Shown one piece after another: positions 59,186-64,000 of a stretch of 64,000 bases of DNA (positions are counted from its first letter, which is position 1; each line of letters begins with the position of its first letter). The translations under genes were made by a program, and so were the position numbers. The notes below the pieces were generated by a model. It was given only the letters and a program-made list of their open reading frames with translations, had not been told where the DNA came from and searched no databases. The stretch spans positions 2,046,001-2,110,000 of the forward strand of contig OZ234499.1 in NCBI GenBank assembly GCA_965153455.1. Reading direction: 5' to 3'. This DNA is from Sphagnum compactum (Eukaryota > Bryophyta > Sphagnopsida > Sphagnales).

Positions 59186-59370
59186 AGCACTTGAGAATTT
59201 CATGATGTGCATAGGAGGAGGGGGGTTATTAAGCTTGTTCATCAAATCCTCATTCTATGATGGTTCTAGAGTAGGTAGTCCTTTTGTTGTATGGGACTGG
59301 TAGTTGGAGAACAAATCCATCACTGATAGCAACTAAATTGATAGCAAGTTGATAGCAACCAACCCATGGA

Positions 59371-59390
59371 TTTAGGGTTTAGGGTTTAGG
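59371..59390. repeat. Telomere-like TTTAGGG tract
   Basis: Nearly three TTTAGGG units, in the opposite strand orientation to the tracts at 6.5 and 7.0 kb. Confidence 0.8.
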
Positions 59391-59414
59391 CTCCATGACA
59401 ACTGGGGTGGTGTC

Positions 59415-59461
<47 letters not shown>
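59415..59461. repeat. (CT)n(CA)n compound microsatellite
   Basis: About 12 CT units run directly into about 12 CA units. A similar compound CA/CT tract lies in NBR1 intron 1 at about 33845-33878. Confidence 0.95.
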
Positions 59462-59462
<1 letters not shown>

Positions 59463-60680
59463 ATGCCATTTGCATTTATGTACAGAAGCAACAAAAGGAC
59501 CACAACAGACAGAGCATTTAACCCTAAATTCCTGACAGAGGATGTTAAATTAACAATGGGGTGGTCCTTATTGCAGACAAGTAGAAAAGGTATTGTGTGC
59601 TTCTTCTTCTTCTTCTTTTTTTCCCTGACTGCCCATTTTTTTCCCTGACCAAGATGGGTCTGGTCATCTTGTTGTTGCTGCTGCCCAGACACAAATTTTT
59701 TTGTGTATTATATTTTGTACATGCTTTGGGTGTGTAATGGACACTAGGGGAGACATATAAGGTCTCATTATATTATATGCCTCCTAGTGTGCCAATGACA
59801 CCTCCAAAGTGTGCAAAACACAATCAAATTTTTTGTGTTTGGGCATCATCCATCTTTATTGTCGGGCCAAGGGCAGACCCAAAAAAAAGAGAAAAAAGCA
59901 CACAGCTCTTTTGTATTACTTCTTTGTGATGAGGACCCATTGGTGGTTTAACGACCTCCGATAGCTGATCATGCCACTAAGGAAGGAAGCCGTAACATTA
60001 CATATGCCCATAGTTGTTAACACAGTCAATAGAAGAGTACTCTTCCAATTATTTTTTCTCAGTCTGCCCTTTGCCCCATTTTGTTTCACCTTGGCATTTC
60101 TAGGCATGTTTTGGGTCCATGTCATATACATGTTTTGGGCATGTTACAGGTGCTAAGGGGGCCATGTAAAACATGCACGCTATATGAGACGCTTAGCACA
60201 TGCCACGGTAGCATGATGTTATAATGTGCCCCTTGATACTTGTAACATGGTAGTTTATTACGGGTGCAAAACATGACAAGGTGAAAAACACGAGGGCAAT
60301 GGGCAGACCGAGGGGAAAAAAATAAAATTGCAGCGGTAAGTAACTCTCTTGTACCCACTGCATTATTAACAAACAACAATTGTGGGCATATGTAAAAAGG
60401 TTAGGAGATGTGAAGGAAGGGGAAGGGGGAAGGAGCACATGTGAACTATATAGACTGAACCTGAAGCTGGTGCAACTGATTACATACTATGGAATGGGCC
60501 TGACCCACTTAGGGAATGAATGTGTCAAGCCCAATAGGGCAACACACCAGAATGATACTTGAAGACTGCAGATATATAAATGCCTGGTATTATCTTGGGT
60601 TCCATACCTTACTGGTAGTTTGATAGTGCATCTCCACCAATGCTCAGTATGTGAAAGACAACAAATATTTCTCACATCCA
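59462..60680. other. Intergenic DNA, no gene supported
   Basis: Several frames of 60-85 codons on both strands overlap each other and show no domain. Composition is less AT-rich than average. No gene could be supported. Confidence 0.5.
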
Positions 60681-60681
60681 A

Positions 60682-60867
60682 GTTTTAGTTGTGATATGTT
60701 GGGTTTGGAGGAAAGTTTTCAAGGCATTTGTTTTGGGCATTTTCAATCCCATCCATAAGAACTGAAACTGGGAATTTTAGTTAATGATATGTTGGGTTTG
60801 AAGAAAAGTTTTCAAGGCACTTGTTTTGGGCATTTCCAATCCCATCCATAAGAACTGAAACTGGGAC
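60682..60867 (+). repeat. 93-bp direct duplication, two copies
   Basis: TTTTAGTT..GATATGTTGGGT starts copies at 60682 and 60775. They share TTTTCAAGGCA, TTGTTTTGGGCATTT and CAATCCCATCCATAAGAACT, differing at only a few bases, so the duplication is recent. Confidence 0.93.
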
Positions 60868-61269
60868 TGCAAGCAGGTGGGAGATTTACTAATAGCAAGC
60901 AACCCACTTGGACCAATCAAACTATCTACCCAATCAGAAACGAACACGGAGCAGTCAATAAACACGATTTTATTGTGTTTATTAGACTGTGTTTTATTAG
61001 GGCTGCTCCAGAGCTTTGAAGGCTGTAGTAGTTAGGATTTTCAGGGTTTTCAGTGCATTCACTGGATTTGATGACTGATGAACCTCATCCAACATTTCCA
61101 GTGCATTTATCACATACTGAGCATTGGTGGAGATGCTTTTAAGAGTGGTATTATTGCCTCAGATCATACCTATAACTGGTTCACTCTTCTTTTTCCACAA
61201 GTAATGTCAAAACTAACATTTTGTTCAGTGTAGTTCATAATTTAGGGTTTTAGGTTTAGTTTCAATGTA

Positions 61270-61475
61270 ATGTAGTGCCCCAGGGTAGGGACATCCTCAA
61301 AATAAAGGGGCCTAAGATGAGGTGATAGGTCAAGTCTCAACCCACCCCCCCCCCCCCCCCTCCTTGTTTTGGGAATGTTCCCCCCACCATTAGCTTTGCT
61401 CTTTGTAAAGGAAGAGGTGAAAGTTATCATGAACCTAAAACTAAGTACATCATAAGGTGTAGTAATGGGAGGATT
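61270..61475 (+). repeat. Dispersed repeat R1, copy B
   Basis: Shares CCTCAAAATAAAGGGGCCTA and TTTTGGGAATGTTCC with copy A, and GAGGTGAAAGTTATCATGAAC and ACATCATAAGGTG with copies A and C, in the same order. A 16-base C run at 61345-61360 replaces the GTCCGGCCC block. Non-coding. Confidence 0.6.
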
Positions 61476-64000
61476 CTCACTAGTGTTAAGCAATTATTAG
61501 AATTTGTTACAGATAGCTTTCTTTGGTTATCAACCTGAGCACATACTCATTTACCCGGTGGAGGTGAAAAAAAATTTGATTCAATTTTGGTATAGAACCT
61601 TGGTTCTCAATTTCCTTGAAATTTTGAAAAAATCGCCTTTCTAATTGTTGGTTTTTTGTCGGTTTTTTCATGAAAACTATCAATTCTTTGATTTTTTGAG
61701 ATAGTCAAAATTGATGGTTCACTTATTCTAAATTTCTTTTGAAAGAATTAGAAATCATTGGTTGTTTAAAAAATCAAATAACCACACTACATAGTGGTTA
61801 CTTGGTTTGGAGGGTTAGAATTGTCAATTTCGATTCTAGTCAATAAAATTTGAACCGAAATTGAATTTGATCTTGTGAAATTAGTTCTAGAACTAGAGTC
61901 AAAAATAAATAAAATTTGTAAAACTGTATTCCTTGTTTCATTTATGTATGGAACTAGGATTGGAACCAAGGTTTTTGGGGAAAAAAAAAAAAACTGAATT
62001 TAAAAAGACTAGAACTAAGGTTATGGAGTAGATTAGAACTTGGCTTGTCAATTCTAGTTCAAGTTATTTGGAATTGGGTTTGATTTTCAAAATTAAAATA
62101 GATTTGAAACTGATTTTTTTTTTTCAAAAGAACCAAACTTGAGATCAAATTATCCATTTCATTTATGTGTTGAAACCATTCTACTTTATTTTTAAGACTT
62201 GAAACCACCAAAGATTCTTCATCAAAATAAAAAACCCACCCATTTATGTGTAAAACTGAACATTGGTTCTCACCTTTACTCCATAAAAGGAGCAAACTTT
62301 ACACCTTCAAGTGTATAAGAGCATTTTCAATGTCACCTCTCCTTTGAACTTTTATTAGTTCCAACATAGAGATAAATGCTCTTATAAACATAAACATGAA
62401 TTTTGAACAATATTTTACTATAACACCATTTAAGTATCAACACTTGAGCCAATCATCATGACTAGCCAATTGCTGATATTGCATGTGTGAAAAAACACAA
62501 TTTTCAATGTAAAAGTTTAGTGCCATAGTCAAATTTCACCCAAGCATAAAAACATTCACCAAGTTGTGATTGTAGGTGCCATGTTTAAAAATCACAAAAG
62601 GGTCAAAATGGATGTGGAAAAGGTGAAGTCGATTTCCATATTAGGGAAGTCCATGAATTTGCATCCTACCAACAATGTATCAAAAATTTGTGTATCATTC
62701 CATGATCGTGATTAGATTGTATTGTTATTGCCCCAAGCTAATGGACATGCATGTGTAGATTTTGGGTGCACCCATCCAATTGATGGGTTGTTTTGAAATC
62801 TACCCATCTACTTGTTGGGTTTCTTCTCAAAATATGAATGTTGGGTAATTGATTTAATCATGCTTCTATATCTTCTTCTTTTTTGGGTTGTTGCTTGCCT
62901 TTTTGTATCACGACTTTTTATATCACTATGAAGTGTAAAAAACAATACACATGACTAAATTTTTTAATGAAATTTGTTTGATAAACATACAAATAATTAG
63001 CTTCAATTCCTTTAAATTTTAAAAAATGAAATCCTTAGAAAATTGATTTGAAAGATTATGCGAGAATTAATTAAAATAAAACATGTCAAAATTTTAATAT
63101 AAAATTCATTTTTTGAGATATAAATGTTTTTAATTAATTTGGTGTTACTTTTAAAACTTCAATAATGCTTTGATGAAGATTTAATAACAAAAGTCATAAT
63201 GAAATTTTAAGATTCTTAATGAAATTCATTTTTAATTGATTAATTTGTTTGTATTGTTGTTGTTTTTTATTATTGCCTTAAGATAGTAGACATGCATGTA
63301 TGATTTTAGGTTTTACCAAGTATGTATGGGGCAAACACAACTAGTTATCTAAATAGTTATGGCAAAATCATGGAACATATGTTTCCCATGTCATGACTAT
63401 AATGCATTTCTTAAGGTTCAAAGGTGGCTAAGGTTTGTAGTTCTTGGCTCATTTTCTTTGCAAACTAATTGTATTGTTGCAAAAAAAATTAATCTTTAGG
63501 ATTTGGGTGAAGAATTTTGTTTGCAAATTGAGTGTTTTTTTTGTGATGTTTATTTCATTTTTTGTTGGGTGGATGTTTGTAGTTTTTATATGTTAAAAAG
63601 TGTAGGAACAAGGAAAAAAAAGAAATGGTGTTTTGTAGAAGGAGGATCAAGAAAACAACTCTTGAACACCCCTTCTTTTTCCTTCTCCCTCCCTTTCTCT
63701 CTCCCTATGCCTTTCTTTTTTTCAACAACAATCTCAAGCAAAAGCAATTTCAACACTCAAATTACTCTTGAAAGTCAAACAACGATAAGCATGTGAAGGT
63801 GAGCAATGTTATTGGTGGTTTTGTTAAAGCAATTTCATTGTTAAATATGTAAAATCATTCATCATCTCGAAGGTATTTGCCAAAGTGGTTAAAACTAGAC
63901 TTTTAAAAAAGAAATGCAACTTGAGTGTAAGATATTGCATTTCTTATTCCTTAGGAGATAGTGACTTGAATGACAAACTAGAAAACATTTGTTTGTCATT
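61476..64000. other. AT-rich intergenic DNA, no gene seen
   Basis: Repeated phrases of the type 'gaactaggattggaacc' and 'ctagaactagag' occur at 61.6-62.1 kb, resembling phrases at 58.55-58.75 kb, which hints at another old repeat. The last frame (63503-63796, 97 codons) is Phe/Ser-rich and unrecognised. Confidence 0.55.

Noticed and set aside
1-64000. CRISPR array, operon, phage or bacterial defence system
   Set aside because: The window is plant nuclear DNA with spliced genes and retrotransposons; no regularly spaced repeats with unique spacers and no prokaryotic gene layout were seen.

Overview
This window is nuclear DNA from a land plant. The evidence is intron-containing genes, plant-type telomere motifs (CCCTAAA), a plant-type NBR1 autophagy receptor, an AP-4 sigma subunit with the plant family's usual length, and many decayed Ty1/copia and PIF/Harbinger remnants. 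The very AT-rich, CG-poor intergenic DNA and the style of the transposase suggest a seed-free plant (a bryophyte, lycophyte or fern), but this is inference and the species cannot be named from the sequence.

Only two intact protein-coding genes can be supported. (1) NBR1, plus strand, 33791-37829, seven coding exons and 776 residues: PB1 domain, His/Pro-rich linker, ZZ zinc finger, four-tryptophan domain and two UBA domains with an ATG8-binding site between them. Its CG-rich upstream region carries a three-copy repeat and a TATA box. (2) AP4S, minus strand, 45766-47102, four exons and 143 residues. Both act in traffic to the vacuole, NBR1 in selective autophagy and AP-4 in trans-Golgi sorting. 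They are about 8 kb apart and point toward each other, and nothing suggests co-regulation.

The rest is repeat DNA. 0-17 kb is mostly featureless AT-rich sequence, with a 99-bp tandem repeat framed by telomere-like tracts (6.4-7.1 kb) and a 195-bp duplication (11.9-12.3 kb). 17.8-19.2 kb is an unusual array of short TAGG/CCTA palindromes holding a tRNA-like insert. 20.9-25.3 kb is a nest of dead genes: a copia pol, a Harbinger transposase, an unrecognised ORF and an F-box-like gene. 25.3-32.3 kb holds nothing I can identify. 40.3 kb and 59.0 kb carry two copies of a small TA-flanked inverted-repeat element. 43.7-45.6 kb is an internally deleted copia element whose LTR lies 167 bp past the AP4S stop codon. 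49.1-53.7 kb is a decayed copia element traceable from primer-binding site through gag, integrase and reverse transcriptase. 54.8-61.5 kb has four separate tandem repeats, a GC-rich island without a recognisable gene, a tRNA-like element and one copy of a dispersed repeat.

I found no evidence of a wholly new biological system. The observations most worth following are the methionine in the NBR1 ATG8-binding motif, the His-rich insert of NBR1, the TA-flanked inverted-repeat family, the TAGG/CCTA array, and telomeric DNA inside a decayed retrotransposon.
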